From the NCBI RefSeq assembly GCF_030695065.1, contig NZ_JAUYTR010000009.1:295951-359950 (forward strand): a DNA stretch of 64,000 nucleotides, read 5' to 3'. The stretch comes from Sediminibacterium sp. Lineage in GTDB: Bacteria; Bacteroidota; Bacteroidia; Chitinophagales; Chitinophagaceae. Below are positions 35,294 through 44,639 of the stretch, one piece after another. Below the pieces are notes generated by a model. It worked only from the letters and a program-made list of their open reading frames with translations. It did no database searches and was not told the origin of the DNA. The translations under genes and the position numbers were made by a program. How positions within the stretch are numbered: the stretch's first letter is position 1; every line of letters begins with the position of its first letter.

Positions 35294-36100
35294 ATGAGAC
35301 CCATTTCAATCCCCCAGTATATTAATCAATTATTCAACACTAATCCCACAGATGCTAGTACAAGCGCTTTGATTAAAGAAAGATACCATATTTTATCAAA
35401 GGGTGAGCCAGTTGTATCCATTGTTATGCCTGCTTATAATGAGGAAGCCAATATTTTACAAACCCTATTATCATTAAGTAATAATGAAACCCAATGGCCT
35501 GTAGAAATAATTGTTGTGAACAATAATTCAAAAGATAAAACAGAGGAAATGGTCCTTTCTGCTGGTATTCCTTGTATTAGAGAAACTCAACAAGGCATAA
35601 CCAATGCTAGGAATGCTGGTTTGGCTGTAGCTAAAGGCATATATATACTTAACGCTGATGCAGATACTATATACCCAAAAGATTGGATTGAGGAAATGGT
35701 AAAACCTTTGGCCAATGACAATAATATTTGTTCTGTTTATGGAAGATTCTCATTTATTCCGATTGGGAACACTGGTAGATTTACCTACTTTTTTTATGAA
35801 TATTTTGCTGATTTAATGAGATGGATCAATAAAATATTTAGGGATGAAGCAATGAATGCCTACGGCTTTAACTCTGGTTTTAGGAGAGAACAAGGCCTTA
35901 CTGTTGATGGATTTAATCACCCACCGGGCACTAATGAAGACGGATGGTTAGCCCTGAAATTAAGAGAAAAAGGATACGGGAAACTCTTTTATGTTACCAA
36001 TATTAAAGCCTTGGTTTGGACAACCGATAGAAGAATCCAAATTGATGGGGGACTTTTAAAAGGAACAATCAAAAGACTTAAAAGAATGATTGGGCTATAA
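35294..36100 (+). CDS. Glycosyltransferase family 2
   Basis: 268-aa soluble GT2: VVSIVMPAYNEEANILQTLL, IIVVNNNSKDKTEEM, GITNARNAGLAVAKG, YILNADADTIYPKDW (DxD) and PPGTNEDGWLALKLREKG. It is close to the DPM1/dolichyl-phosphate-mannose-synthase-like group but has no membrane helix. It is the first gene of the plus-strand arm, divergent from the response regulator with a 102-bp gap in which I see no clear promoter. Confidence 0.9.
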   Translation: MRPISIPQYINQLFNTNPTDASTSALIKERYHILSKGEPVVSIVMPAYNEEANILQTLLSLSNNETQWPVEIIVVNNNSKDKTEEMVLSAGIPCIRETQQGITNARNAGLAVAKGIYILNADADTIYPKDWIEEMVKPLANDNNICSVYGRFSFIPIGNTGRFTYFFYEYFADLMRWINKIFRDEAMNAYGFNSGFRREQGLTVDGFNHPPGTNEDGWLALKLREKGYGKLFYVTNIKALVWTTDRRIQIDGGLLKGTIKRLKRMIGL

Positions 36101-36132
36101 ATTGCAGGAATGGTTGTACATTAACTGCACTT

Positions 36133-37653
36133 ATGAAAGCGATTATTTGCTCCCAATATGGAGGCCCTGAATTATTAAAATTAATTGAAACAAAAATCCC
36201 TGAAATTGGAGAAGATCAAGTTTTAATTGATGTCCATTATTGTGGGGTTAATTTCCCCGACACCCTCATAATTCAAAACAAATACCAATTTAAACCGCCA
36301 CTACCCTTTTCTCCGGGAGGCGAAATAGCTGGAATTGTTAGCCATATTGGCCGAAGGGTGAATAATTTCAAAGTGGGTGACAGAGTGGTTGCACTTTGTG
36401 GTTGGGGCGGAATGGCAGAACAGGTATGTGTAAAAGCTACCCATGTATTTCCTATTCCTTCAAGCTTAGACATGTTAAATGCCTCCATCTGTATGTATAC
36501 TTTTGGAACAGCATTTTATGCTTTAAAAAATAAAGCACAATTAAAAGCAGGTCAAACTGTATTGGTATTGGGAGCTGGTGGTGGTGTTGGATCCGCAGCC
36601 ATCATGATAGCCAAGTTAATGGGAGCAAGTGTAATTGCTGCTGCATCAAACAAAGAAAAATTAGCCTATTGTAAAATGTTGGCTGCGGATGAAACCATAG
36701 ATTATAGTACTGAAAATCTTAGAGACAAGATTAAAGAAATTACCAGCAATAGAGGAGTTGAAGTTGTTGTTGATACCATTGGAGGACCTTTAGCAGAAGA
36801 AGCATTAAAAAGTGTATCGTGGAATGGTCATTATTTGATAGTAGGTTTTGCCTCTGGAATTATACCACAAATCCCATTTAACCTTGCTTTACTTAAAGGA
36901 TGCTCAGTGCATGGAATTTTTTGGGGTTCATTTGCCGAAAAAGAGTCCAATTCAAACAACACAAATTTTATTCAAATTATACAGTGGATTTTACAAGGAA
37001 AATTAAAGCAACATATTCATCAAATCTATTCTCTTGAAGAGGCACCGAAAGCGATAGATGATATGATTCAAAGGAAAATTAACGGGAAAGCGGTTATTCA
37101 AATTAAAGCAGAACAATTCAGCTCTCCTACTATAAATAATGGTATTAATTCGAGTGAACTAACCAAAAAGACAAATAAATCAAGCAATGATGGCCATAAA
37201 CTAATCATTAATGGTAAGGATGCGATTCATCAATTTATTGGAAGTAACATTGGACCTGGGAAATGGATAACTATAACACAAAAAATGATTAATGATTTTG
37301 CTTCTACAACACAAGACAACCAGTGGGTACATATAGATGAAGTAAAAGCAGCTAAATATTTACCTGAAGGAAAAACAGTTGCGCATGGATACCTTACTAT
37401 GTCAATGGTTTCACATTTACTTTTTGAATTGATAGAATTAAATGAAGTGAATTCGTTTTACAATTACGGATTAAATAAAGCTCGTTTCATTAATCCTGTT
37501 AAGGTAAATGATAATATAAGATTAAAAGCTATTTTAGAGAATGTGGAATCTCAATCTAATGGCTCAATAAAATTATTTTTAAGCTGCATCATAGAAATAG
37601 AAGGAATTGAAAAGCCTGCTTATGTTGCAGAAATAATCAGTATCATCAATTAA
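36133..37653 (+). CDS. Zinc-type NADPH:quinone/enoyl reductase fused to a MaoC-like hydratase
   Basis: 506-aa two-domain protein. Residues 1-330 are a medium-chain dehydrogenase/reductase of the quinone-oxidoreductase type (GVNFPDTLI, SPGGEIAGIVSHIG, VLVLGAGGGVGSAAIMIAKL NADPH fold, KINGKAVIQI end). A polar Asn/Ser/Lys-rich linker (about 333-355) joins a MaoC hot-dog domain (357-506) with the hydratase dyad D395 and H400 (QDNQWVHIDE) and KTVAHGYLTMSMVSHL. The combination suggests reduction and hydration of one acyl-CoA or polyketide-like substrate. The next gene encodes an acyl-CoA dehydrogenase, supporting a fatty-acyl role. Confidence 0.88.
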   Translation: MKAIICSQYGGPELLKLIETKIPEIGEDQVLIDVHYCGVNFPDTLIIQNKYQFKPPLPFSPGGEIAGIVSHIGRRVNNFKVGDRVVALCGWGGMAEQVCVKATHVFPIPSSLDMLNASICMYTFGTAFYALKNKAQLKAGQTVLVLGAGGGVGSAAIMIAKLMGASVIAAASNKEKLAYCKMLAADETIDYSTENLRDKIKEITSNRGVEVVVDTIGGPLAEEALKSVSWNGHYLIVGFASGIIPQIPFNLALLKGCSVHGIFWGSFAEKESNSNNTNFIQIIQWILQGKLKQHIHQIYSLEEAPKAIDDMIQRKINGKAVIQIKAEQFSSPTINNGINSSELTKKTNKSSNDGHKLIINGKDAIHQFIGSNIGPGKWITITQKMINDFASTTQDNQWVHIDEVKAAKYLPEGKTVAHGYLTMSMVSHLLFELIELNEVNSFYNYGLNKARFINPVKVNDNIRLKAILENVESQSNGSIKLFLSCIIEIEGIEKPAYVAEIISIIN

Positions 37654-37663
37654 ATTTTTAGCA

Positions 37664-39472
37664 ATGGCTAAGTATACAAATATGGAATTCTTGAAATTCC
37701 TATTATTTAAAGTTCACCCCATTAATGAATTATTTACACGTGAACGTTTTGCTCATTTAAATGAAGAACAAGCATGGATGATGATTGAATCAGCAAAGCA
37801 ATTGGCCGACCAAGAATTTGCCCCATTTTTTAAAGAAATGGATACAACCCCAGCTACTTATGATGGCAAAGGAAATGTTGTGACTCATCCAGCCCTAAAG
37901 AAAATGATCAACAAGGCAGCAGAACAAGGTTGGATTGGAGGTAGCGCAATGTTTGAACACGGCGGTATGCAATTACCCGAAATGATTTTTGGTACAGCCC
38001 ATCATTTATTTCAAGCTGCCAATAACGGAGTACAAGGTTATTTAGGATTATCTGCAGGAGCAGCCGGACTAATAACCAGCTTTGGAAATATTGAACAATT
38101 GGAACAATACGTTCCAAAAATATATTCAGGCGAATGGCAAGGAACAATGGCACTTACAGAACCACAAGCGGGAAGTTCTTTAACGGATATTACCACTTCT
38201 GCAAAACCATTATCTGAAAACAGTTACTTAATAAAAGGACAAAAAATATTTATTTCTGGCGGACAACATGAAGCATGCGAAAATTTTATTCATCTCACAC
38301 TTGCAAGAATAGAGGGTGCACCAGCTGGAGTAAAAGGCATCTCTCTCTTTATTGTTCCAAAATTCAGGCCAAATAAAGATGGCAGCTTAGTATATAACGA
38401 TGTTTATTGCGCAGGTGATTTTCAAAAAATGGGGCAAAGAGGATATGCCACCACTCACCTTTCATTTGGTGACAATAATAACTGTATTGGGTATTTAGTG
38501 GGAGAACCACATAAAGGATTGAGTTATATGTTTCAAATGATGAATGGCGCAAGAATAAGTGTTGGCCTTTGCGCAGCATCGGTAGCTATGGCAGCCTATC
38601 AAGCTTCCCTTCAATATTGCACCGAACGCCCACAAGGCAGATTACCAAGTGAAAAAGACCCAAACAAACCTCCTGTAAATATTATTCAGCATGCCGATAT
38701 TCAAAGAATGTTGTTTACTCAAAAAGCCATTTCCGAGGGATCTATATCATTAGGAATTGAATGTAATAAACTCTACGACTTATATCATTCAAGCAATGAT
38801 GAGGCAGAAAAAAATAAGTACCTATTTTTATTAGAAATTTTAACTCCTATTGTAAAAAGCTATCCATCAGAACAAGGCAGTAGATCTGCAGCTTTAGCAA
38901 TTCAAACATTAGGAGGTTATGGTTTTACAACTGATTTTCCTGTACAACAACATTATAGAGATTTAAAAATCATGTCTTTGTATGAAGGAACCACTGGTAT
39001 TCAATCAATCGATTTATTAGGCAGGAAAGTATTAATGGAAAAAGGGAAAGCCTTACAACTTTTATTAGATGAAATTCAACTATCTATAAAAAATGCCAGT
39101 CAGTTCGATACGTTAAAAAAGAACGCTGACTCATTGAATAATGAACTATCTAGAATTAATTGGATCATTAAACACTTGAATAAATATTTAGTAGAAGGCA
39201 AAATTGAAAAATACCTTGCTGATGCTACTGTATTTTTAGAGATGATGAGCTATAGTGTAATTGGCTGGCAATGGCTTAAAATGGCATCAAAAGCTGCGGA
39301 ATTATTGAAATCTGGTACTATCCCCGCTAATAATAGCGCCTTTTATGAAGGAAAAATTCATACTTGTCAATTTTTCTTTAAGTATGAAATGCCACATGCA
39401 GCAGCATGTGCTTCCACGTTACTTGAAGAATCTGAATTAACTTTCATTAGCAATTTTGAGGCATTCCATTGA
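37664..39472 (+). CDS. Acyl-CoA dehydrogenase, long form
   Basis: 602-aa FAD enzyme forming trans-2-enoyl-CoA. The N-terminal helical domain, the FAD-binding middle domain (TMALTEPQAGSSLTDITTSA; IKGQKIFISGGQHE) and the catalytic glutamate E441 in LYEGTTGIQSIDLLGRK are clear. LGGYGFTTDFPVQQHYRD is the usual FAD-contact region. The C-terminal extension (about 470-602) matches the long bacterial form acting on longer acyl-CoAs or aryl substrates. It is 10 nt after the reductase-MaoC fusion, so they likely share substrates. This pair looks metabolically unrelated to the surrounding glycan genes. Confidence 0.93.
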   Translation: MAKYTNMEFLKFLLFKVHPINELFTRERFAHLNEEQAWMMIESAKQLADQEFAPFFKEMDTTPATYDGKGNVVTHPALKKMINKAAEQGWIGGSAMFEHGGMQLPEMIFGTAHHLFQAANNGVQGYLGLSAGAAGLITSFGNIEQLEQYVPKIYSGEWQGTMALTEPQAGSSLTDITTSAKPLSENSYLIKGQKIFISGGQHEACENFIHLTLARIEGAPAGVKGISLFIVPKFRPNKDGSLVYNDVYCAGDFQKMGQRGYATTHLSFGDNNNCIGYLVGEPHKGLSYMFQMMNGARISVGLCAASVAMAAYQASLQYCTERPQGRLPSEKDPNKPPVNIIQHADIQRMLFTQKAISEGSISLGIECNKLYDLYHSSNDEAEKNKYLFLLEILTPIVKSYPSEQGSRSAALAIQTLGGYGFTTDFPVQQHYRDLKIMSLYEGTTGIQSIDLLGRKVLMEKGKALQLLLDEIQLSIKNASQFDTLKKNADSLNNELSRINWIIKHLNKYLVEGKIEKYLADATVFLEMMSYSVIGWQWLKMASKAAELLKSGTIPANNSAFYEGKIHTCQFFFKYEMPHAAACASTLLEESELTFISNFEAFH

Positions 39473-39531
39473 TATTTTGCAATATGGGTGTTGATTTATT
39501 TATATTTACCAATCATTTGATACAATAATTT

Positions 39532-40506
39532 ATGTTGAAAGTAGGCGTTTTTGGAGTAGGTCACTTAGGTAAATTCCACCTAAACAATTGGAAAGAAATT
39601 GAAGGGATTAAGTTGGTCGGATTTTTTGACCCGAACAATGACAATGCTAAAGAGGTAACTGAAAAATATGGCCTTAAGCGATATATGGATGAAGACAAGC
39701 TAATGGATGCTTGTGATATCATTGATGTGATTACTCCTACCAATCAACACTACGATATATGCATGAAAGCAGTTAGAAAAGGTAAACATGTTTTTGTAGA
39801 AAAACCAATCACCCATACTTTACAAGAAGGTAAAAACCTTGTAAATATGGTTAGAGAGGCTAATGTAAAATTACAAGTAGGCCACGTTGAAAGATTTAAT
39901 CCTGCCTATTTAGCGGTAAAGGACCTCAATTTAAACCCAATGTTTATTGAAGTTCATAGATTGGCGCAATTTAATCCTAGAGGAACTGAAGTAAGCGTGA
40001 TTTTAGATTTAATGATTCATGATATAGACATTATTTTGAGTTTGGTAAAAAGTGATGTTAAAAGTATAGCAGCAAGTGGAGTTGCGGTAATGACAGAAAC
40101 ACCGGATATTGCTAATGTAAGAATTGAATTCAATAATGGTTGTGTAGCTAATTTAACTAGTAGTAGAATTAGCATGAAAAAAATGAGAAAGATGCGTCTT
40201 TTTCAAAAAGACGCTTATATAGGAATCGACTTTTTAGAAAAGAAGACTGAAATTATTAAGCTTAAGCAACCTGAAGATGAGAATGTATTTTCATTTGATA
40301 TTGATACCCCAAATGGGAAAAAAACCATTGCGATTGCAACACCTTCTATTGAGCCATTAAATGCAATAAAGTTAGAGTTAACTTCATTTGTAGATGCAAT
40401 ATTAAATAACAAGCCAACTCAGGTAAATGAAATTGATGGATATCTTGCTATGGAAGTAGCTCATCAAATTTTAGAAAAAATAAACAATACCAGCATACTG
40501 GTTTAA
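39532..40506 (+). CDS. Gfo/Idh/MocA family sugar dehydrogenase
   Basis: 324-aa NAD(P)-dependent oxidoreductase. Rossmann start VGVFGVGHLGKFHLNNW, then DACDIIDVITPTNQHYDI, the catalytic-lysine motif GKHVFVEKPITHT and the substrate-domain HxxHD-like region EVHRLAQFNPRG / LMIHDIDIIL. Members oxidise sugar-nucleotide or inositol hydroxyls; in polysaccharide loci they usually act on UDP- or dTDP-sugars. It lies 16 nt before the second sugar transferase gene. Confidence 0.9.
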   Translation: MLKVGVFGVGHLGKFHLNNWKEIEGIKLVGFFDPNNDNAKEVTEKYGLKRYMDEDKLMDACDIIDVITPTNQHYDICMKAVRKGKHVFVEKPITHTLQEGKNLVNMVREANVKLQVGHVERFNPAYLAVKDLNLNPMFIEVHRLAQFNPRGTEVSVILDLMIHDIDIILSLVKSDVKSIAASGVAVMTETPDIANVRIEFNNGCVANLTSSRISMKKMRKMRLFQKDAYIGIDFLEKKTEIIKLKQPEDENVFSFDIDTPNGKKTIAIATPSIEPLNAIKLELTSFVDAILNNKPTQVNEIDGYLAMEVAHQILEKINNTSILV

Positions 40507-40522
40507 TTATTATTAAGAAAGT

Positions 40523-41929
40523 ATGCAAACCAGAAGAAGAAATATTAGTTTATACATACTTAGCGATTTCGTTTTATCCTTGGTTGTACTGATAGTGTAT
40601 TTTCTAATTTACCCTGAAAAAAACCATAGTTCCTTATCTTTTTTAGAGATTAAAATTGTTGGGGTCGATACTATCCTAAGTTTAATCCTTATCCCAATAT
40701 TTTGGATTTGCTTTTACTTTATCACTGGAAGTTACAATAGGTCTCTATACGATAAATCTAGACTGAGCGAACTAACTGCAACCTTATTGCATTCAATGTT
40801 AGGGACACTATTATTGTACTTCTTTCCAAGTTATAGTCATATTGTATTTGCCAATCAGTTTTTTGTTTATTTTATTTTACAATTTTTACTAGTTGCAAGT
40901 GCTAGAACACTCTTATTGTTTCAAACTAAAAAAACACTTAAAAGAGGGGAAGTATATTTTAAAACGTTAATCGCTGGAAATAATAGCAATGCAATAAAAG
41001 TATTCGAAGCGCTTAATCGAAACTTTAAATACTTAGGCTTTAAAACAGTTGGATTTGTTTCAGTTTATGGAGAGGATTCAAAAAATGGATTATCTAAATG
41101 GATACCACACCTAGGGCCAGTTCAATTGATTAAGAAAATTGTTGAAGAACATCAAATTGAAAGAGTTATTATTTCGATTGAAAAAAAAGACAAACAAATA
41201 ATTGAGGAATTAGTAAGTGCTTTAACTGAAAAAGAGATTGATATTAAAATGGTACCTGATACAATTGACATATTAGCTGGCTCAGTCAAAACCAGTAATG
41301 TTTTAGGCGCTATGTTAATGGATATTCAAACTGCAGCTATGTCGCCAGAAGAGCAACATATTAAGCGCTTAATGGATTTAATTGTAGCAATATTTGGCCT
41401 AATTCTATTAAGCCCATTAATGTTATATTTAGCTTTAAGGACTGCCTTTAGCACTAAGGGCGGAGCTATATACAAGCAGGAACGTATTGGTTTTAGGGGT
41501 GAACCATTTATCATTTATAAGTTTAGAAGCATGTATGAAAATGCTGAGCAAGATGGCCCTGCACTATCAAGCGACCATGATCCAAGAATAACCCCATGGG
41601 GAAAATTCATGAGAAAATGGAGACTAGATGAATTACCACAACTATGGAATATACTAAGAGGAGACATGAGCTTAGTGGGGCCAAGACCAGAAAGAAAAAC
41701 CTATATTGATTTGTTATTAAAAAAATCACCTTATTACAGGTATTTACTAAAAGCAAAACCTGGTCTTACTTCTTGGGGAATGGTACAATTTGGATATGCA
41801 TCTACCTTAGATGAAATGTTAGATCGAATGCAATACGATTTAATCTATGTTGAAAATGCTTCAATATTACTAGACTTTAAAATATTAATGCATACGCTTA
41901 GAATTATACTCTCGGGAAAAGGAAAATAA
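40523..41929 (+). CDS. Polyisoprenyl-phosphate sugar-phosphotransferase (WbaP/WcaJ-like, topology variant)
   Basis: 468-aa priming transferase. Four N-terminal helices (SDFVLSLVVLIVYFLIYP ... QFFVYFILQFLLVASA), a central Rossmann-like domain (about 145-260: TLIAGNNSNAIKVFEALN), another helix (RLMDLIVAIFGLILLSPLMLYL) and the catalytic C-terminus with YKFRSMYENAE, DHDPRITPWGKFMRKWRLDELPQLWNI and LVGPRPER. It is a second initiator in the locus, in addition to the pseudo-receiver enzyme. Sugar donor unknown. The next gene starts 6 nt after its stop. Confidence 0.93.
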   Translation: MQTRRRNISLYILSDFVLSLVVLIVYFLIYPEKNHSSLSFLEIKIVGVDTILSLILIPIFWICFYFITGSYNRSLYDKSRLSELTATLLHSMLGTLLLYFFPSYSHIVFANQFFVYFILQFLLVASARTLLLFQTKKTLKRGEVYFKTLIAGNNSNAIKVFEALNRNFKYLGFKTVGFVSVYGEDSKNGLSKWIPHLGPVQLIKKIVEEHQIERVIISIEKKDKQIIEELVSALTEKEIDIKMVPDTIDILAGSVKTSNVLGAMLMDIQTAAMSPEEQHIKRLMDLIVAIFGLILLSPLMLYLALRTAFSTKGGAIYKQERIGFRGEPFIIYKFRSMYENAEQDGPALSSDHDPRITPWGKFMRKWRLDELPQLWNILRGDMSLVGPRPERKTYIDLLLKKSPYYRYLLKAKPGLTSWGMVQFGYASTLDEMLDRMQYDLIYVENASILLDFKILMHTLRIILSGKGK

Positions 41930-41935
41930 GCATAC

Positions 41936-42853
41936 TTGAAATATAAAATTGAAATATTACCATCAAATCAAATTAATAAAGAAAAGTGGAATCATCTGGT
42001 TTCAGCATCATCGAATGGGTTAATCTATGCACAATACAATTATTTAGACTTTGTTGCAGATCATTGGGATGCCTTAATCATTAATAATTACGAAACCATA
42101 ATGCCCATTACTTGGAGAACCAAAGCGGGTATAAAATATGCATACACACCTGCATTTACACAACAGCTAGGTTTTATTGGTGCTCCATTAGAGGAGCATA
42201 CAGAAAGAGTGGTTAAAAGGATATATTCTACCTATAGATATGGGAGTATTTTGTTAAATGCTGGCAATAGTATAACTGCAAAAATAGTTCAAGCCTACCC
42301 CAAACCAAACTTACTATTAAATTTAGAACGTCCATTTAATGAAATTAAATTGATGTTTAGAAAAGACCATACACAAAATGCACAAAAAGCAATTAACAAT
42401 GGGTTGATTTATTCTGAAATCATACCAATAGAAAAAGCTATTTCTTTTTACCAATTAATTAATGGGGCTAAAACACCACATATAGCGGCATCAAATTATC
42501 AAAGACTAAATGACTATTGCAATTCCATTTTAAAATTCAACCAAAATTGCTTTACAAGAGCAGTAATAAATGATCAAGGAAACTTACTATCGTCTGCACT
42601 ATTTTTAAAAGATGGGAAACGCATTTACAACATAATGAATGCAACTAGTGAAATGGGAAGAAATGAAAAAGCGAATCACTTATTATTTCATCATGTAATT
42701 CAAGAGTTTTCTGAAAAAAAATTGACACTTGATTTTGAGGGCTCTTCAATTCCTGGAATTAAACATTTTTATGAAGGATTCGGATGCTACGAAGAAATTT
42801 ATTATCTCTGGCATTACAATAAATTACCCTTCCCGTTATCTCTAATACCTTAA
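41936..42853 (+). CDS. FemAB/GNAT-like protein of the polysaccharide locus
   Basis: 305-aa protein with an acyltransferase-like N-terminal half (IEILPSNQINKEKWNHLV, then LIYAQYNYLDFVADHWDALI) and a C-terminal GNAT half (LLSSALFLKDGKRIYNIMNA ... LLFHHVIQEFSEKKLTLDFEGS, IPGIKHFYEGFGC). This resembles FemAB-type proteins seen next to exopolysaccharide genes. The start is TTG (41936); no ATG is available in frame because a stop (41927-41929) lies just upstream, and AAGGAAAATAAG sits before it. Acceptor unknown. Its stop is 2 nt from the convergent ispD stop. Confidence 0.72.
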   Translation: MKYKIEILPSNQINKEKWNHLVSASSNGLIYAQYNYLDFVADHWDALIINNYETIMPITWRTKAGIKYAYTPAFTQQLGFIGAPLEEHTERVVKRIYSTYRYGSILLNAGNSITAKIVQAYPKPNLLLNLERPFNEIKLMFRKDHTQNAQKAINNGLIYSEIIPIEKAISFYQLINGAKTPHIAASNYQRLNDYCNSILKFNQNCFTRAVINDQGNLLSSALFLKDGKRIYNIMNATSEMGRNEKANHLLFHHVIQEFSEKKLTLDFEGSSIPGIKHFYEGFGCYEEIYYLWHYNKLPFPLSLIP

Positions 42854-42855
42854 TA

Positions 42856-43530
42856 TTATTTTATTCTCTCTGCTAAGATTGCATTTGCAACTAATAGGTC
42901 TGCAGGTCTAGTTATTTTTATATTACTGTACTCGCCATCAATCAAATGGACTGATTCTCCTGAAGCCTCAACAACGGTAGCTTCGTCGGTAAAATCTGAC
43001 TGATAGGGTTGATTGAAAGCAGGTATTAAAATAGAAGACAAAAATGTTTGTGGTGTCTGTATTATTTTAACCTGATCTCGATTAATAGCAGAATGAGACT
43101 GATTATTAATTATTCTAACGCTATCTGTGCATGTGACAGCAGGAATAGCAGAACCTTTTTCAATTGTTTGCTCAAAACATCGAATGATTAAATGAGGCGT
43201 TATTAAACATCTCACCCCATCATGCACAAAAACCACTGCATTATTTTTTATAAGTTGAACACCATTTTGAACGGAATGAAAACGTGTTGAACCACCCACT
43301 ACAAGGGTTGTTTGATTGGCAATACCCATTTCATTTACTAATTCTTGCCCAGCAGATAAATAATCTTTAGGCAATACCAATAAAATGGAAATATCATGAT
43401 AAGCTTCTAAAAAAGCACGAATGGTATACCACAACAAAGGCTTTTCATTCAGTAATAAAAACTGCTTAGGAATTGGACTTCCCATTCTTGCACCTGAGCC
43501 ACCTGCAGTTATAATCGCTATTTTTTGCAC
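42856..43530 (-). CDS. ispD: 2-C-methyl-D-erythritol 4-phosphate cytidylyltransferase
   Basis: 224-aa enzyme of the MEP isoprenoid pathway: CTP + MEP to CDP-ME. Signatures are ITAGGSGARMGSPIPKQFL (nucleotide binding with R/K), VFVHDGVRCLITPHLI, and QTPQTFLSS plus TDEATVVEASG. It starts with GTG at 43530. Convergent with the FemAB-like gene and 9 nt downstream of the asparaginase-like gene. Isoprenoids made here also feed the undecaprenyl carrier of the glycan pathway. Confidence 0.95.
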   Translation of the reverse strand: MQKIAIITAGGSGARMGSPIPKQFLLLNEKPLLWYTIRAFLEAYHDISILLVLPKDYLSAGQELVNEMGIANQTTLVVGGSTRFHSVQNGVQLIKNNAVVFVHDGVRCLITPHLIIRCFEQTIEKGSAIPAVTCTDSVRIINNQSHSAINRDQVKIIQTPQTFLSSILIPAFNQPYQSDFTDEATVVEASGESVHLIDGEYSNIKITRPADLLVANAILAERIK

Positions 43531-43539
43531 GATTGCAAG

Positions 43540-44487
43540 TTATTTATAAATTGCTACCATATTTACTCCTTTACTAGTTTTTACTCCGCGATACATACCG
43601 GCACTATTAAAAACCATTGCAGTATTCCCTTTGGCATCAACCCCAATCATACCTCCTTCACCATGTATTGCCATTAATTTATCGTGAACCACAATATTCA
43701 TTGCCTCTTCTAAACTACATCCTTTGTATTCCATTAAACAGCTTACATCATATGAAGCTACCGATCTAATAAACATTTCTCCATGCCCTGTACAACTAAT
43801 TGCACAAGTTTTATTATTAGCATAAGTACCTGCCCCTATTAAAGGGCTATCCCCAATTCTACCGTACTTTTTATTGGTCATTCCACCTGTAGAAGTTGCA
43901 GCTGCAATATTACCCATCCCGTCAAGTGCTACAGCACCAATAGTTCCAAATTTTTTATCCCTCATCAATTCCTCTAATTGATGGTTAGTATGATCTAATG
44001 AGTAATTATCTGAATCGCGAATTGCTTTCCATTGATCGTAGCGGAATTGAGAGAAAAAATATTCATCGGGTTCTAATTTAACCCCTTGCTTAATGGCAAA
44101 ATCATTTGCTCCTTTACCACTTAAAAAAACATGGTTACTATGAAGCATTACTTCAGATGCCAACTCAATAGGATTACGCACATTCCGAACACCACATACA
44201 GCCCCTGCTGCTAAATTGGATCCATCCATTATGGCAGCATCCATTTCTTGAACTCCCTTTTTTGTAAAAACCGAGCCCCGACCTGCATTAAATAAAACAT
44301 TGTCTTCTAGTACAATTAGCGCAGCTTTAACTGCATCAACAGCTGTTCCCCCTTTTTCTAAAATGATGTAACTTTTGTCTAGTGCTTCTTGCAACACTTC
44401 AGAATAAGCCAGTTCTAAAGAAGAAGTCATATCTTCCTTTAATATGGTGCCTGCGCCGCCATGAACTACTATAGTAAAATTCGACAT
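43540..44487 (-). CDS. Isoaspartyl peptidase / L-asparaginase (Ntn-hydrolase)
   Basis: 315-aa plant-type asparaginase (family T2) that removes L-isoaspartyl residues from peptides. Autoprocessing should occur before T182 in KKFGTIGAVALDG, the catalytic nucleophile of the beta subunit. Other markers: VVHGGAGTI, GGTAVDAVKAAL, FNAGRGSVFT, GTYANNKTCAISCTGHGEMF. No signal peptide; cytoplasmic. It lies upstream of ispD on the same strand. Confidence 0.93.
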   Translation of the reverse strand: MSNFTIVVHGGAGTILKEDMTSSLELAYSEVLQEALDKSYIILEKGGTAVDAVKAALIVLEDNVLFNAGRGSVFTKKGVQEMDAAIMDGSNLAAGAVCGVRNVRNPIELASEVMLHSNHVFLSGKGANDFAIKQGVKLEPDEYFFSQFRYDQWKAIRDSDNYSLDHTNHQLEELMRDKKFGTIGAVALDGMGNIAAATSTGGMTNKKYGRIGDSPLIGAGTYANNKTCAISCTGHGEMFIRSVASYDVSCLMEYKGCSLEEAMNIVVHDKLMAIHGEGGMIGVDAKGNTAMVFNSAGMYRGVKTSKGVNMVAIYK

Positions 44488-44639
44488 TCTAATTAATTTT
44501 AGGTACGAAAGTAGAAATTAAGGAGGCAAAAAGATTCTAAATTAAATCAACAGACATTAGATAGAATTAAAGATTCGTTCGCATTTGCTGAGAAATCACT
44601 AATTGTCATTTAAACTCGAATATGCATTGCCAACTTTGA

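Noticed and set aside
20837..42853. Possible recent horizontal transfer of the polysaccharide locus.
   Set aside because: No integrase, tRNA junction, direct repeats or insertion sequences at the edges, and no obvious shift in base composition by eye.
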